From contig JAKLDN010000004.1 of the NCBI GenBank assembly GCA_022703505.1, forward strand, positions 186,001 through 250,000: a DNA stretch of 64,000 nt. Reading direction: 5' to 3'. The stretch's first letter is position 1. The number at the start of each line of letters is the position of its first letter. Source of the DNA: Spirochaetota bacterium (GTDB lineage: Bacteria; Spirochaetota; Spirochaetia; Treponematales; UBA12059). The notes below the pieces were generated by a model, which saw only the letters and a list, made by a program, of their open reading frames with translations, did no database searches and was not told where the DNA came from. Both the position numbers and the translations under genes were made by a program. This document shows positions 6,598-15,150 of this stretch, piece after piece.

Positions 6598-8430
6598 ATG
6601 TGCGGAATCATCGGATATACGGGCCCCCGCAAGGCGCTTCCCCTGCTCCTGCAGGGGCTCCACCTCCTGGAGTACCGGGGCTACGATTCCGCGGGGATCG
6701 CCCTGGCCACGGAAGGCTCCCTCCGGGTCTACAAGAAGGAGGGCAAGCTGGAAAACCTGGAGGCGGTCCTCCCCTCCTCCTCGGCGGCCAAGTCCGGGAT
6801 CGGCCACACCCGCTGGGCGACCCACGGGATCGTGTCGGACAAGAACGCCCACCCCCACCTGGGCTCCAAGGGCCGGGTGGCGGTGGCCCACAACGGCATC
6901 CTGGACAACTGGGCGGAGATCCGCCGGGAGCTGGAGTCCGAGGGGGTGGTCTTCACCAGCGACACGGACAGCGAGGTGATCGCCCAGCTGGTGGAGCGGG
7001 AGCTGGAGACCCGGAAGCCCACGGACGCCGTGATCGCGGCCCTCAAACGGATTTCGGGCACCTACGGGATCGCGGTGACCTTCGCGGACAAGCCGGCTCT
7101 GGTCATCGGTGCCCGGAACGGCAGCCCCCTGGCCATCGGCCTCGGCGACGGTGAGGCCTTCCTGGCCAGCGATCCCTCGGCCTTCGCCTCCCACACCCGC
7201 AAGGCGGTGTTCCTGCAGGACGGGGACATCGCGGTGCTCCAGCCCAAGTCCTGGGAGATCCGCAATCTCCGGGGGGAACTCTCGGACCGGGAGGCCGAGA
7301 CCCTGCCCGCCCGCACCGCGGAGGGCGACAAGGGGGTCCATCCGGACTTCTTCCTGAAGGAAACCTTCGAGCAGCCCCAGGCGGTGGCCCGGGCCCTGGG
7401 GAACGGGGGCCGCCTGGTCAAGGACCTGGGCACGGCCAAGCTGGGCGGCCTGGACATGGCCCCCCGGGAGATCCAGGGCATCCGGGAGATCGTCTTCGTG
7501 GCCATGGGCACGGCCCTGCACGCCGCCCAGATCGGCGCCCGGATCGTGGAGACCTGGGCCCGGATCCCCTCCCGGGCGGAGGACGCCAGCGAGCTCCGGT
7601 CCGCCAACCCCATCGTCCACCGGGACGCCCTGTACGTGGCGGTCAGCCAGTCCGGGGAAACCGCGGACACCCTGGCCGCGGTGCGGGAGATCCAGATGAA
7701 GGGCGGCCGGACCATCGGGATCGTGAACGGGGTCGGGTCCACCCTGGCCCGACTCTGCGGGAGCGGAATCTACGTGCACGCCGGACCCGAACACTCCGTG
7801 GCGGCCACCAAGAGCTGGAGCGCCCAGATCGTCTGCTGCGCCCTCCTGGCCCTTACCGTCGGCCGTTCCCGCTACCTCTCCCTGGGGGAGGGTCGGGAGG
7901 CCGTAGAGGAGCTCGAGGCCCTTCCCGGCAAAATCGAGGAGGCCCTGGCCCTGAATGCCAGGGTGGACGAGCTTGCGAAGCGTTGGAGCGGGGCCCGGAG
8001 CACCCTCTTCCTGGGGCGGGGTGTGCTCTATCCCGCCGCCCTGGAGGGAGCCCTGAAACTCAAGGAGATCTCCTACGTCCACGCGGAGGGATTCGCGGGC
8101 GGGGCCCTCAAGCACGGCCCCCTGGCCCTGGTCAGCCCGGAGGTACCGACCTTCGCCCTCCTGGCGGACGGGGAGACCTTCGACCGGACCCTCTCCAACA
8201 TGTCCGAGGTCCGGGCGCGCAGGGGTCCGGTCATCGCGGTTACGAACCGGGAGGATCCCCGCCTGGCGGACGCCGCGGACGAGATCCTGGTGGTGCCGCG
8301 GTCCCTGGAGGTGCTCGCCCCCGTCCTGGAGACGATCCCCCTCCAGCTCTACGCCCGGGCCGTGGCCTCCGAGCTGGGCCGGGACGTGGACCGGCCCCGG
8401 AACCTGGCCAAGAGCGTCACCACCGAGTGA
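6598..8430 (+). CDS. glmS: Glutamine-fructose-6-phosphate aminotransferase (isomerizing)
   Basis: 610 residues, the standard length. The N-terminal Ntn glutaminase begins MCGIIGYTG with catalytic Cys2. Residues about 235-610 hold two SIS domains that bind fructose-6-phosphate (SQSGETADTLAAVREIQ near 350), and it ends in the conserved NLAKSVTTE. It makes glucosamine-6-phosphate, the first step toward peptidoglycan amino sugars. The ATG follows AAAGGAGCGG. No glmS ribozyme is seen upstream; the space is taken by the small upstream gene. Confidence 0.97.
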   Translation: MCGIIGYTGPRKALPLLLQGLHLLEYRGYDSAGIALATEGSLRVYKKEGKLENLEAVLPSSSAAKSGIGHTRWATHGIVSDKNAHPHLGSKGRVAVAHNGILDNWAEIRRELESEGVVFTSDTDSEVIAQLVERELETRKPTDAVIAALKRISGTYGIAVTFADKPALVIGARNGSPLAIGLGDGEAFLASDPSAFASHTRKAVFLQDGDIAVLQPKSWEIRNLRGELSDREAETLPARTAEGDKGVHPDFFLKETFEQPQAVARALGNGGRLVKDLGTAKLGGLDMAPREIQGIREIVFVAMGTALHAAQIGARIVETWARIPSRAEDASELRSANPIVHRDALYVAVSQSGETADTLAAVREIQMKGGRTIGIVNGVGSTLARLCGSGIYVHAGPEHSVAATKSWSAQIVCCALLALTVGRSRYLSLGEGREAVEELEALPGKIEEALALNARVDELAKRWSGARSTLFLGRGVLYPAALEGALKLKEISYVHAEGFAGGALKHGPLALVSPEVPTFALLADGETFDRTLSNMSEVRARRGPVIAVTNREDPRLADAADEILVVPRSLEVLAPVLETIPLQLYARAVASELGRDVDRPRNLAKSVTTE

Positions 8431-8482
8431 GGACGACGCCCGCGACCCGGTACGAGATTCGCGGAACTGCGCTCCGGTAAAA

Positions 8483-8511
8483 TTGACTTTTACGCGATTT
8501 TTTTATAAAAT
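8483..8511 (+). promoter_or_regulatory. Sigma-70-type promoter of carD
   Basis: TTGACT (8483-8488), a 17-nt spacer that is mostly AT, and TAAAAT (8506-8511). The CarD ATG is only 11 nt downstream of the -10 box, so the leader would be about 4-5 nt at most. Confidence 0.75.
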
Positions 8512-8522
8512 GTCCTTACCAT

Positions 8523-9023
8523 ATGAGCAATTCCCCGGCCACAGAGTTCAAGGTGGATCAGAGGGTCGTCTACCCCAGCCAGGGTGTGGGACGGATCACC
8601 TCCATCACGGAAAAGAAGTTCAAGGACGTCTCCGTCCTGTACTACATCATCTACCTGGAATTCTCCGATATGACCGTGATGGTCCCGGTGGACAAGGCCC
8701 GCGACCTGGGCATCCGCCCCATCGTGCCCAAGGACGAGGCCCTGAAAGCCCTGAACTTCATCGCCGAGGAATACGCCCCCATACCCTCGGATTGGAAGCT
8801 CCGGTACCAGATGAACCTGGACCTCCTCAAGAAGGGCTCCGTCATGGACATCGCGTCCGTGGTGCGTTCCCTCTACCACAGGTCCAAGATCAAGGAGCTG
8901 CCGATCCTGGAGCGCAAACTCTACGATTCCGCCCTCAACCTGCTGCAGGACGAGGTCTCCTTCTCCCTGGCCAAGCCCAAGGACGATATCGCCGAGATCA
9001 TACGCCAGAAGCTGGAAGGCTGA
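8523..9023 (+). CDS. carD: CarD/CdnL-family RNA polymerase-binding transcription regulator
   Basis: 166 residues. The N-terminal RNA-polymerase interaction (Tudor-like) domain runs over about 8-70, with VDQRVVYPSQGVGRITSI and YYIIYLEFSDMTVMVPVD. The C-terminal helical DNA-contacting domain has the expected W-x-LR-Y-Q motif (DWKLRYQMNLDLLKKGS at about 94-110). It stabilises open complexes, chiefly at rRNA and housekeeping promoters. There is no ribosome binding site; the start lies within 12 nt of the -10 box. It converges with the GH31 gene with a 4-nt gap. Confidence 0.93.
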   Translation: MSNSPATEFKVDQRVVYPSQGVGRITSITEKKFKDVSVLYYIIYLEFSDMTVMVPVDKARDLGIRPIVPKDEALKALNFIAEEYAPIPSDWKLRYQMNLDLLKKGSVMDIASVVRSLYHRSKIKELPILERKLYDSALNLLQDEVSFSLAKPKDDIAEIIRQKLEG

Positions 9024-9027
9024 GCCC

Positions 9028-11052
9028 CTAGGGTCTTCGGGCCGTCCTGCGGATGGAGTCGAAGAGGGGAGCGAACCGCGATTCCTCACGGTAGAACACG
9101 AGCGGATACCCCAGGGGCGCCTCCAGGCTGACCGGGCCGCCCCGGAAGGTCCGGCTGGTCCAGAAATGGACCCACCTGTCCGGGGGAAGCCACGAGTCCT
9201 TGAGTTCCTGGCCCTTGCGAAACACCGGGCAGACCAGCAGGTCCCGGCCGTACAGGTATTGGTGATCCAGGAAGCGGACTTCCGGGTCCTCCTCGTAATG
9301 CGTCCACAGATGTCGGATCGGGGGCAGCCCCGCCTCCGAGCACTCCCGGGCGGCCGCCGCGTGGTAGGGTTCCAGGGCCGCGAAAATACCCGCCATCCGG
9401 ACGAAATGCCGGAGGCAGGCGGGGTCGGTCCAGTATTGGCAGTCGGAAAGGGGCTTGTTCCCCTCCTGGGTCCGGAAGACCGGGGAAAACGCGGCCATCT
9501 CGAACCATCGCTCCAGGCATTCGGGCTTGCGGGCCCCGAAGGCTCCGGAAACGCAGCCCCCCGCGTCGAAATGCCAGAACCCGGCCCCGGACAGACCCGC
9601 GGACAGGCCCGCGGGCACCACGCTGGACAGGCCCGCGGCGTCGCTGAAATCCGAAAGCTGGACCCCCGCCCAGAATCCCGACGCCAGGGTCGAGGACCCC
9701 GCCCAGCCCGATCGCTGGAAAAAGGCGATCTCGCCCGAGGCGCCCGCCTCCTCGATCGCCTCCCGGCCCGCCCGGGCCCAGAGCACGGGCCATAGGTTGT
9801 GGAGGTCCTGGGCCTTCTCGCCGGAATGCAGGACCGCGTCGTCCGGGAGACATTCCCCGAGGTCGGCCAGCCAGCCCGACATGCCCGGGTCGATCATCCG
9901 GGAGCGGAGCACGTCCTTGACCCATCGGAACGCCCGGGGGTTCGTCAGGTCCGGCATGACCGCCGTTTGGGACCCGGCCCCGAACCGGTACTCCCCGCCC
10001 CCGGGCGAGCGGACCAGGAGCCCCCGCTCCCGGGCCTCGGCGCACAGGTTTCCCTCGGAAGCCAGGAAGGGATTCACGTAGCCCAGGAACCGCACCCCTT
10101 CCGAACGCAGGGAGGCGATGAATCCGGGGAGGTCCGGATAGAGGTCCGGGTCCGCCTCCCAGTTCCAACGGGGCTGGAGCCCCTGCCGGGTGTCCCGGGC
10201 GCCGCACCAGTCCCGGACCCAGACCGCGGCGACCGGCGCCCCGGCCGTCCGTGCGGCGTCCAGTTTCCGGAGCACCTCCCCCGCCCCGCCCCCCACGCCG
10301 AGGATCGCGCCCTTCCGGGTCCAGGGAGGGATCGGCGGCGGACGCCCCACGCGGCAGGCCAGGGAGGAGACCGTTTCCGCGGCGCTGCCCCCCCGGCCCA
10401 GGGAAATCTCCCGGGGGGTCTTCCGGAATTCCAGGACCGTCTGCCGGGAAGAGCGGAAGTCGAAGCGGGCGAAGGAATCCGTGTCCGCGAATACCCAGTA
10501 TCGATCGGTGGAGACGAAGCACGGAAGGGGCAGGTAGGTCGAGCGGATCCGCCGGGGGTTCCGCTTGAGGTTGGCGGGTATCGGAAGGGGACAGAGCTCC
10601 CGGGCTCCCCCCCGATCCTCCACCCAGAGCGGCACGGACCGGCCCTTGAGGTCCAGCGGGCCGAACCGTTCCCCGCATCCGAGGATGGCCTCCCCGGGTA
10701 CGGCGGCCAGGCGGAACCGGAACCGGTCGTACCGGTCCCTCGGCCGCTCGAGGGTCAGCCGGAGGATTCCGTCCGCGTGCCGGGCGGACAGCCGAAGCCT
10801 GCCTTCGAAATCGATGACCGCGGATCCGGGTGCCGCTTCCTCGGCCCGGAAGCGGCGGAGGGGGGTCCACTTGATCCCGCCTTCCCAGGGAGCGGCCCCG
10901 CGCTTCCCGCCCTCGGCGGTCCGGCTCACCCCCAGCTCCGCGCAGGGCCTGCGTTCGGAATGGGAGAAGACCCGGTGCCCGTCCACGGAGAGGGTGAAGC
11001 CGCCCGGTTCGGCATCCAGGGCGATCAACGGAGCCCGTCCCTCCCGCGGCAT
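9028..11052 (-). CDS. GH31 glycosidase-like protein related to sulfoquinovosidase YihQ, predicted acid/base Asp lost
   Basis: 674 residues from the ATG at 11052, which overlaps the stop of the ankyrin gene (TGATG). E. coli YihQ has 678 residues. The (beta/alpha)8 barrel holds the nucleophile segment GWLADLGECLPDD with D397. The position of the YihQ acid/base aspartate, 67 residues downstream (WAGDQ in YihQ as I recall it), reads WAGVQ, so V464 replaces it. The loop that binds the sulfonate in YihQ aligns as RDWCGARDTRQGLQPRWNW, which changes the Gln and Arg ligands but keeps the Trp. Retained blocks include VRTQEGNKP-like and HYEEDPEVRFLDHQYLYGRD. It has no signal peptide, so it acts in the cytoplasm on a sugar imported by the GPH carrier; substrate and activity are uncertain. 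Confidence 0.8.
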   Translation of the reverse strand: MPREGRAPLIALDAEPGGFTLSVDGHRVFSHSERRPCAELGVSRTAEGGKRGAAPWEGGIKWTPLRRFRAEEAAPGSAVIDFEGRLRLSARHADGILRLTLERPRDRYDRFRFRLAAVPGEAILGCGERFGPLDLKGRSVPLWVEDRGGARELCPLPIPANLKRNPRRIRSTYLPLPCFVSTDRYWVFADTDSFARFDFRSSRQTVLEFRKTPREISLGRGGSAAETVSSLACRVGRPPPIPPWTRKGAILGVGGGAGEVLRKLDAARTAGAPVAAVWVRDWCGARDTRQGLQPRWNWEADPDLYPDLPGFIASLRSEGVRFLGYVNPFLASEGNLCAEARERGLLVRSPGGGEYRFGAGSQTAVMPDLTNPRAFRWVKDVLRSRMIDPGMSGWLADLGECLPDDAVLHSGEKAQDLHNLWPVLWARAGREAIEEAGASGEIAFFQRSGWAGSSTLASGFWAGVQLSDFSDAAGLSSVVPAGLSAGLSGAGFWHFDAGGCVSGAFGARKPECLERWFEMAAFSPVFRTQEGNKPLSDCQYWTDPACLRHFVRMAGIFAALEPYHAAAARECSEAGLPPIRHLWTHYEEDPEVRFLDHQYLYGRDLLVCPVFRKGQELKDSWLPPDRWVHFWTSRTFRGGPVSLEAPLGYPLVFYREESRFAPLFDSIRRTARRP

Positions 11053-11945
11053 CACTGCGCGAACAGTCGGACCATTTCCGGGTTGTGGAAGAGCTCGGCG
11101 TACTTGCGGGCGGAGAACCCGAGCTTGTCCTTCAGATCCGGATCGGCCCCGTAGGACAGGAGCTTCCTGCACAGGGGCACGTCGTTCCGTCCAACCGCGA
11201 TGACCAGGGCGGTCTGCCCGTCCTTGCTGGACAGGTTGGGATTGGCTCCGCGCTTCAGGAGGTAGTCCACGGCGTCCGCGCTTCCCGCGGCCGCGGCGTC
11301 CATGAGGGCGGAGTAGCCGCGGTCCTCGCTCTGCAGGTCCAGGGCCGCGCCGTGCTCCACCAGGAGCTCCGCGACGGCCTGGTGCTTGCTCCTCAGTGCC
11401 AGGCCCAGGAGGGTCACCCCCGCCCGGTCCCTCATGTCCGGTATCATCCCGGCCCGAAGGAAGAGTTCCACCGCCTTGACGTCCCCCTGGCGACAGCATT
11501 CCGCCAGGGACTCGGACCTGTAGGGAATCCCCAACTCCAGAAGGGAAGCCCGGGCCCGGCTGCGGCCTTCCCGCACCAGCCATTCGGCCCGCTCGGTCTC
11601 GTAGTAGGCGGCCGCGCGATCCAGGGAATCCAGGACGGTGACCCCCGTCAGGTATCCGGGGATCCGGAGGGAGGCGTCCTCCCGGTACACGGCCAGGCGC
11701 TTGTCGTTGCCCAGGCACCAGCCCCCGGTGAAGGCGAACCAGGTGGAATGGACGCTTTCCCCGGAGACCGCCAGGAGGATGTGGGAAGCCTTGCGGATCC
11801 GGAATTCCAGGGGCTTGCGGGACTCGTCCTCCCAGGAGGGGCCCAGCTTCAGGGCATAGGCGGAGATGCCCGCCTTGCCCAGATTCTTGAGAAGAGCCAG
11901 GGCGGTCTGGGAGTCCTTCGATCCAAGCAGAACGGCTACTTCCAA
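11052..11945 (-). CDS. TIR-like domain protein with C-terminal ankyrin repeats
   Basis: 297 residues. Residues 1-105 have a TIR-like pattern: the opening MEVAVLLGSKDSQTALALL, an RKASHILLAVSGESVHSTW segment equivalent to the TIR S-x-x-S-x-W box, then KRLAVYRED and IPGYL. The glutamate that TIR NADases carry just after this Trp is not evident (FAFTGG follows). Residues about 145-295 hold at least four ankyrin repeats (for example GVTLLGLALRSKHQAVAELLVEHGAALDLQ). It probably binds proteins; enzymatic activity is doubtful. It is translationally coupled to the GH31 gene. The family may be a spirochaetal core protein rather than a defence gene. Confidence 0.7.
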   Translation of the reverse strand: MEVAVLLGSKDSQTALALLKNLGKAGISAYALKLGPSWEDESRKPLEFRIRKASHILLAVSGESVHSTWFAFTGGWCLGNDKRLAVYREDASLRIPGYLTGVTVLDSLDRAAAYYETERAEWLVREGRSRARASLLELGIPYRSESLAECCRQGDVKAVELFLRAGMIPDMRDRAGVTLLGLALRSKHQAVAELLVEHGAALDLQSEDRGYSALMDAAAAGSADAVDYLLKRGANPNLSSKDGQTALVIAVGRNDVPLCRKLLSYGADPDLKDKLGFSARKYAELFHNPEMVRLFAQ

Positions 11946-12075
11946 GGCTCGGCACTCCTGGGTGACGGGATCGACCGGACGGCGAGCCTCCCCGGGAGCG
12001 CCGGGGGACTCCCTTAGTTCTTCGGCAGGTTCGGGGCGAATCCTTAGCGGGACGGTCGGCGATGCCCGGGAGACC

Positions 12076-13470
12076 TCAGAGCCCCCGTTCCCGGAGGGCC
12101 GCCCGGTTGCTCTCCGCCTTTGCCTTCGACAGGGTGTTGAGGCTTCGGAAGACCAGGACCCCGGCCACGAGGAATAGGGCCGGAAGCAGGGCCGTATGCA
12201 CCCGGATCCCCGCGACGGCGGCCGGGGAACGGGGATCCCGGGCGAAGCCCGTGGCCGCGTGGACCGCCCAGAAACTCAGGGCCTGGACCGCGTAGGAAAG
12301 CCGCCCCGCGAAGGCCCGGAACCCCAGGTAGACCCCATCCTCCCGCTTCCCGGTGCGGACCACGATCCCGTCCACCACGTCCGCCAGGGCGGGCCCGATG
12401 AGGAGCCAGAATCCGCCGAAGGCGGTCCCCCAGAAGAACATGGCCGCGACGAAGGCCCCGTAGGTCCGGGCCGCCAGAAGGGGAAGGCAGAACACGGCCA
12501 GGACCAGGGCGGCGGCCTGCAGGAGTCCCTGGACGTCCCCCCGCCTGCGCAGGAGGACCGTCCAGATCGGCACCGCGGCCAGGGCCCCGAGGAGCATCCC
12601 CGCGAAGATGAAGGTCGTGCTTCGGCCGCCCAGGACGTAATCCCCCACGTAGTGGATGGAGGCGGTCATCGAGATGGTCGCGGACTGGTAGAAGAAGAAG
12701 AGCAGGATGAAGGCCAGGAAATCCCGGTCCCCCAGGGCCTCCCGGAGGCGGGCGAAGAACCCGGGTTCCTCGGACGTGCGGGCCGTCTGCTCCAGGTAAC
12801 GGCGGATCATGGAGGGAGTCTCCCGGACCCCCGGGAGGAGGAGCAGGGCGGACACCAGGGCGACGGCGGCGAAGATCCAACCGTTCGCCGTGTAGGAGGC
12901 GGGATCGCCGTACCGGATCACCAGGGTGGGAAGGATGGCTCCCCCGGCGATGCCCAGGACCCCCACCACCGTCGCTACACCCGCGGCCTTGGCCCGCTCC
13001 GCGGTGCCCCGGAACCGGTCCGGGAATACGGACTGGTAGTTCAGCTCCCAGACGGAATAGAGCCCGTCGTACAGGCACACCGAGAACACGAGCCAGCCGA
13101 AGAGGAGGCCCGGGTGGGTTCCGCCGGCCGGGGATCCCGGGGGGGCGAAGATCAGCACGAAGGATAGGGCGCACAGCACCGTGCCCGCGGCTATCCAGGG
13201 GAAGCGCCTTCCCAGCCGGGCCGCCCAGGGTGTGGGCCGGGCGGTGAGGTACCCGATCAGGGGATCGTTCACGGCGTTCCACAGGGAGTAGACGATCACC
13301 CCCGCGGCCACGAGGCCCGCGGACAGGCCCAGCTCGGTCTCGTAGTACTTGAACACCAGGGCCGCGAATCCTCCCGTGAGGAACTCCGCCAGGAACTTGC
13401 CCATACCGTAGCTGGACATGGTCGGGAAACCCGCCTCCTGTGCACCCATCGCCTCGGTTTTGTCCGACAT
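12076..13470 (-). CDS. GPH-family (MelB-like) sugar:cation symporter
   Basis: 464 residues with twelve membrane segments. The GPH signature lies in the first half: SLWNAVNDPLIGYLTAR followed by LGRRFPWI. The LLIGPALADVVDGIVVRTGKR segment in the second half also fits. It should import a glycoside or hexuronide with H+ or Na+. The ankyrin and GH31 genes follow on the same strand after 130 nt, so substrate import and cleavage are probably linked. The start is backed by GGAGCCACT upstream of the ATG. Confidence 0.88.
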   Translation of the reverse strand: MSDKTEAMGAQEAGFPTMSSYGMGKFLAEFLTGGFAALVFKYYETELGLSAGLVAAGVIVYSLWNAVNDPLIGYLTARPTPWAARLGRRFPWIAAGTVLCALSFVLIFAPPGSPAGGTHPGLLFGWLVFSVCLYDGLYSVWELNYQSVFPDRFRGTAERAKAAGVATVVGVLGIAGGAILPTLVIRYGDPASYTANGWIFAAVALVSALLLLPGVRETPSMIRRYLEQTARTSEEPGFFARLREALGDRDFLAFILLFFFYQSATISMTASIHYVGDYVLGGRSTTFIFAGMLLGALAAVPIWTVLLRRRGDVQGLLQAAALVLAVFCLPLLAARTYGAFVAAMFFWGTAFGGFWLLIGPALADVVDGIVVRTGKREDGVYLGFRAFAGRLSYAVQALSFWAVHAATGFARDPRSPAAVAGIRVHTALLPALFLVAGVLVFRSLNTLSKAKAESNRAALRERGL

Positions 13471-13666
13471 AGTGGCTCCTTCGGATATGGAGAGTAATGC
13501 CCCGGGGGCGGGGGAACAAGGTCCGCACCCCGGATGGGAATTTTTTTCCCGGGTCCGCGGGTGTTCCTTTCCTGCGGATGCCGGCGCCCGGGGTCCCGAC
13601 GGACCCGCTCCCGGCGAAAACCCGCTAATTAAGCTCCGGGAACCGGGAAACCGCCGCTTGGGACGG

Positions 13667-13684
13667 TTGGCACGATTGTTGCTA
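13667..13684 (+). promoter_or_regulatory. Sigma-54 (RpoN) promoter of the DUF2202 gene
   Basis: TTGGCACGATTGTTGCTA is a near-perfect -24/-12 element (TGGCACG-N4-TTGCT) with 10 nt between GG and GC. The predicted start near 13694 leaves a leader of about 60 nt that ends in GGAGG before the ATG at 13753. Confidence 0.85.
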
Positions 13685-13752
13685 TATAGTGTTCATCCTA
13701 TATCCGGGAACAATCCCGGACATCGGAAAACCAAGACATTCGGAGGATCGAT

Positions 13753-14271
13753 ATGAACAGGAAACGAATAACCGCGCTTCTCGCCCTCGCCACCCTCACG
13801 GCAGCCGTCTTCGCGGCAAGCGCCGCCTGGGGCTCCGCCGGGGCCGCCGCAGTCCCCGCGGGGGAACTCACCCTCGAGTCCATGCTGGCATACGCCATCC
13901 AGGACGAGTACCTGGCCCGGGCGGAATACATCGCCATACAGCAGAGGTACGGAATCCAGCGCCCCTTCTCGAACATCCAGCGCTCCGAGGAGAACCACAT
14001 CGCCTGGCTGGTCGATGCGTACAACACCCATGGGCTCCCGGTACCGAAGGACGAGGCGGGCCGCTACGTCAGGATCCCCGCATCCCTCAAGGACGCCTTC
14101 CAGACCGGAGTGGACGCCGAGGTCGCCAACATCGCGATGTACGACCGGTTCCTGGCCACCCCGCTCCTGGCCCGGCCGGAGAACGCCGCCCTGCGGGACC
14201 TCTTCACCCGGCTCCGGGACGCGTCCCAAAACCACCTGCAGGCCTTCCGCACGGGCTTGTCCCGGTACTGA
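13753..14271 (+). CDS. Exported DUF2202 (ferritin-like) protein
   Basis: 172 residues. Residues 1-28 are a signal peptide (MNRKRITALL, then a hydrophobic Ala-rich stretch and a likely AWGSAGA cleavage region). The rest is a four-helix ferritin-like domain with regularly placed metal-ligand residues: DEYLARAEY, RSEENHIAWL, DAEVANIAMYDRF and a final QNHLQAFR. It probably sits in the periplasm or on the envelope and binds a di-metal site; an oxidative or metal-stress role is plausible. It has its own sigma-54 promoter and terminator, so it is monocistronic. Confidence 0.85.
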   Translation: MNRKRITALLALATLTAAVFAASAAWGSAGAAAVPAGELTLESMLAYAIQDEYLARAEYIAIQQRYGIQRPFSNIQRSEENHIAWLVDAYNTHGLPVPKDEAGRYVRIPASLKDAFQTGVDAEVANIAMYDRFLATPLLARPENAALRDLFTRLRDASQNHLQAFRTGLSRY

Positions 14272-14312
14272 TACTACAGAGTACCCTCCCGGCCGCGGTG
14301 CCGCCGCGGCCG

Positions 14313-14345
14313 CCGCCCCCGGCGCGCAGCCGCGGGGCGGTTTTT
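14313..14345 (+). terminator. Terminator of the DUF2202 gene
   Basis: CCGCCCC paired with GGGGCGG around a GC-rich loop, then TTTTT. It overlaps by 2 nt the stop of the convergent permease gene. Confidence 0.75.
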
Positions 14346-15150
14346 ATTCCCCCTTGCCCGCCCGGAGCCAGGGACAGAGCCGGCGTTCCGCCAGGTCCGC
14401 AAGGCCGAAGAGGCCCAGGGCGAGCAGGGAGAGGGCGGCGATCCCCGCGAAGGTCGTGCGGTAGTCCGCCATGGCGTAGGCGTTCATGATGAGGTAGCCC
14501 GCGCCGTACCGGGTGGCGTAGTTCTCCGCGAAGAAGAGGGCCGCGACGCCCATGCCCAGGCCCAGACGAAGGGACGTGAAGATCCGGGGGAGGACCGCGG
14601 GGATGTAGAGATGCCGCAGAAGCTCCGAGCGTCCCATCCCCAGGGAACGGGCGGCCAGGAAGAGCCGTCCGGGGATCTCCGCGATCCCGTCCCGCACGGA
14701 CACGAGGGTCTGGAACACGGCCACCGCGGCGACGAACAGGATCTTGGACAGGTCCCCGATCCCGAAGAGGATCATGAACACCGGCAGGAAGGCGACCTTC
14801 GGAACCGGATGGAGGATCCGCACCGCGGAGCCCAGCAGGAACTCCGCCCGTCGGCTGGCCCCCAGGGCTATGCCGAGCGCGGATCCGAGCAGGATCTGGA
14901 GGGCCGTGGCCGCCAGGACCCGGGCCAGACTGGCGGCCAGGTGGACGGCCAGGTCCCGCCGGGCCAGGTCGGCCAGGGTCGCGAAGGTTTCCCCCGGGGA
15001 GGGGACCGCGCTGGTCCCCAAGCCCAGGTGGAGGACCTGCCAGGCCGCCAGGACCAAGAGCGCCCCGGGGAGGACGGACGCCGGGAAGCCCCGGCGCGCG
15101 GGATCGGACCGGCCGGAGGGGCCCGGGCCGGGGAGCCCCGGGCGCGTCAC
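14344..15150 (-). CDS. NitT/TauT-type ABC transporter permease
   Basis: 268 residues from a GTG at 15150 that overlaps the ATPase stop by 4 nt (GTGA). Six membrane segments. The cytoplasmic loop motif FLAARSLGMGRSELLRHLYIPAVLP is the EAA-type contact for the ATPase. Together with the two upstream genes it forms a complete importer of the nitrate/taurine/thiamine-precursor class. It ends at the DUF2202 terminator, which may serve both directions. Confidence 0.87.
   Translation of the reverse strand: MTRPGLPGPGPSGRSDPARRGFPASVLPGALLVLAAWQVLHLGLGTSAVPSPGETFATLADLARRDLAVHLAASLARVLAATALQILLGSALGIALGASRRAEFLLGSAVRILHPVPKVAFLPVFMILFGIGDLSKILFVAAVAVFQTLVSVRDGIAEIPGRLFLAARSLGMGRSELLRHLYIPAVLPRIFTSLRLGLGMGVAALFFAENYATRYGAGYLIMNAYAMADYRTTFAGIAALSLLALGLFGLADLAERRLCPWLRAGKGE

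Noticed and set aside
9086-10870. A second long minus-strand frame inside the GH31 gene
   Set aside because: It is Pro/Arg/Gly-rich shadow coding of the GH31 gene in another frame, without start signals.
11052-13470. Defence island built around the TIR-like protein
   Set aside because: The neighbours are sugar-metabolism genes and there is no nuclease, toxin, cyclic-nucleotide synthase or integrase next to it. The TIR catalytic Glu is also not evident, so a defence role is not supported.
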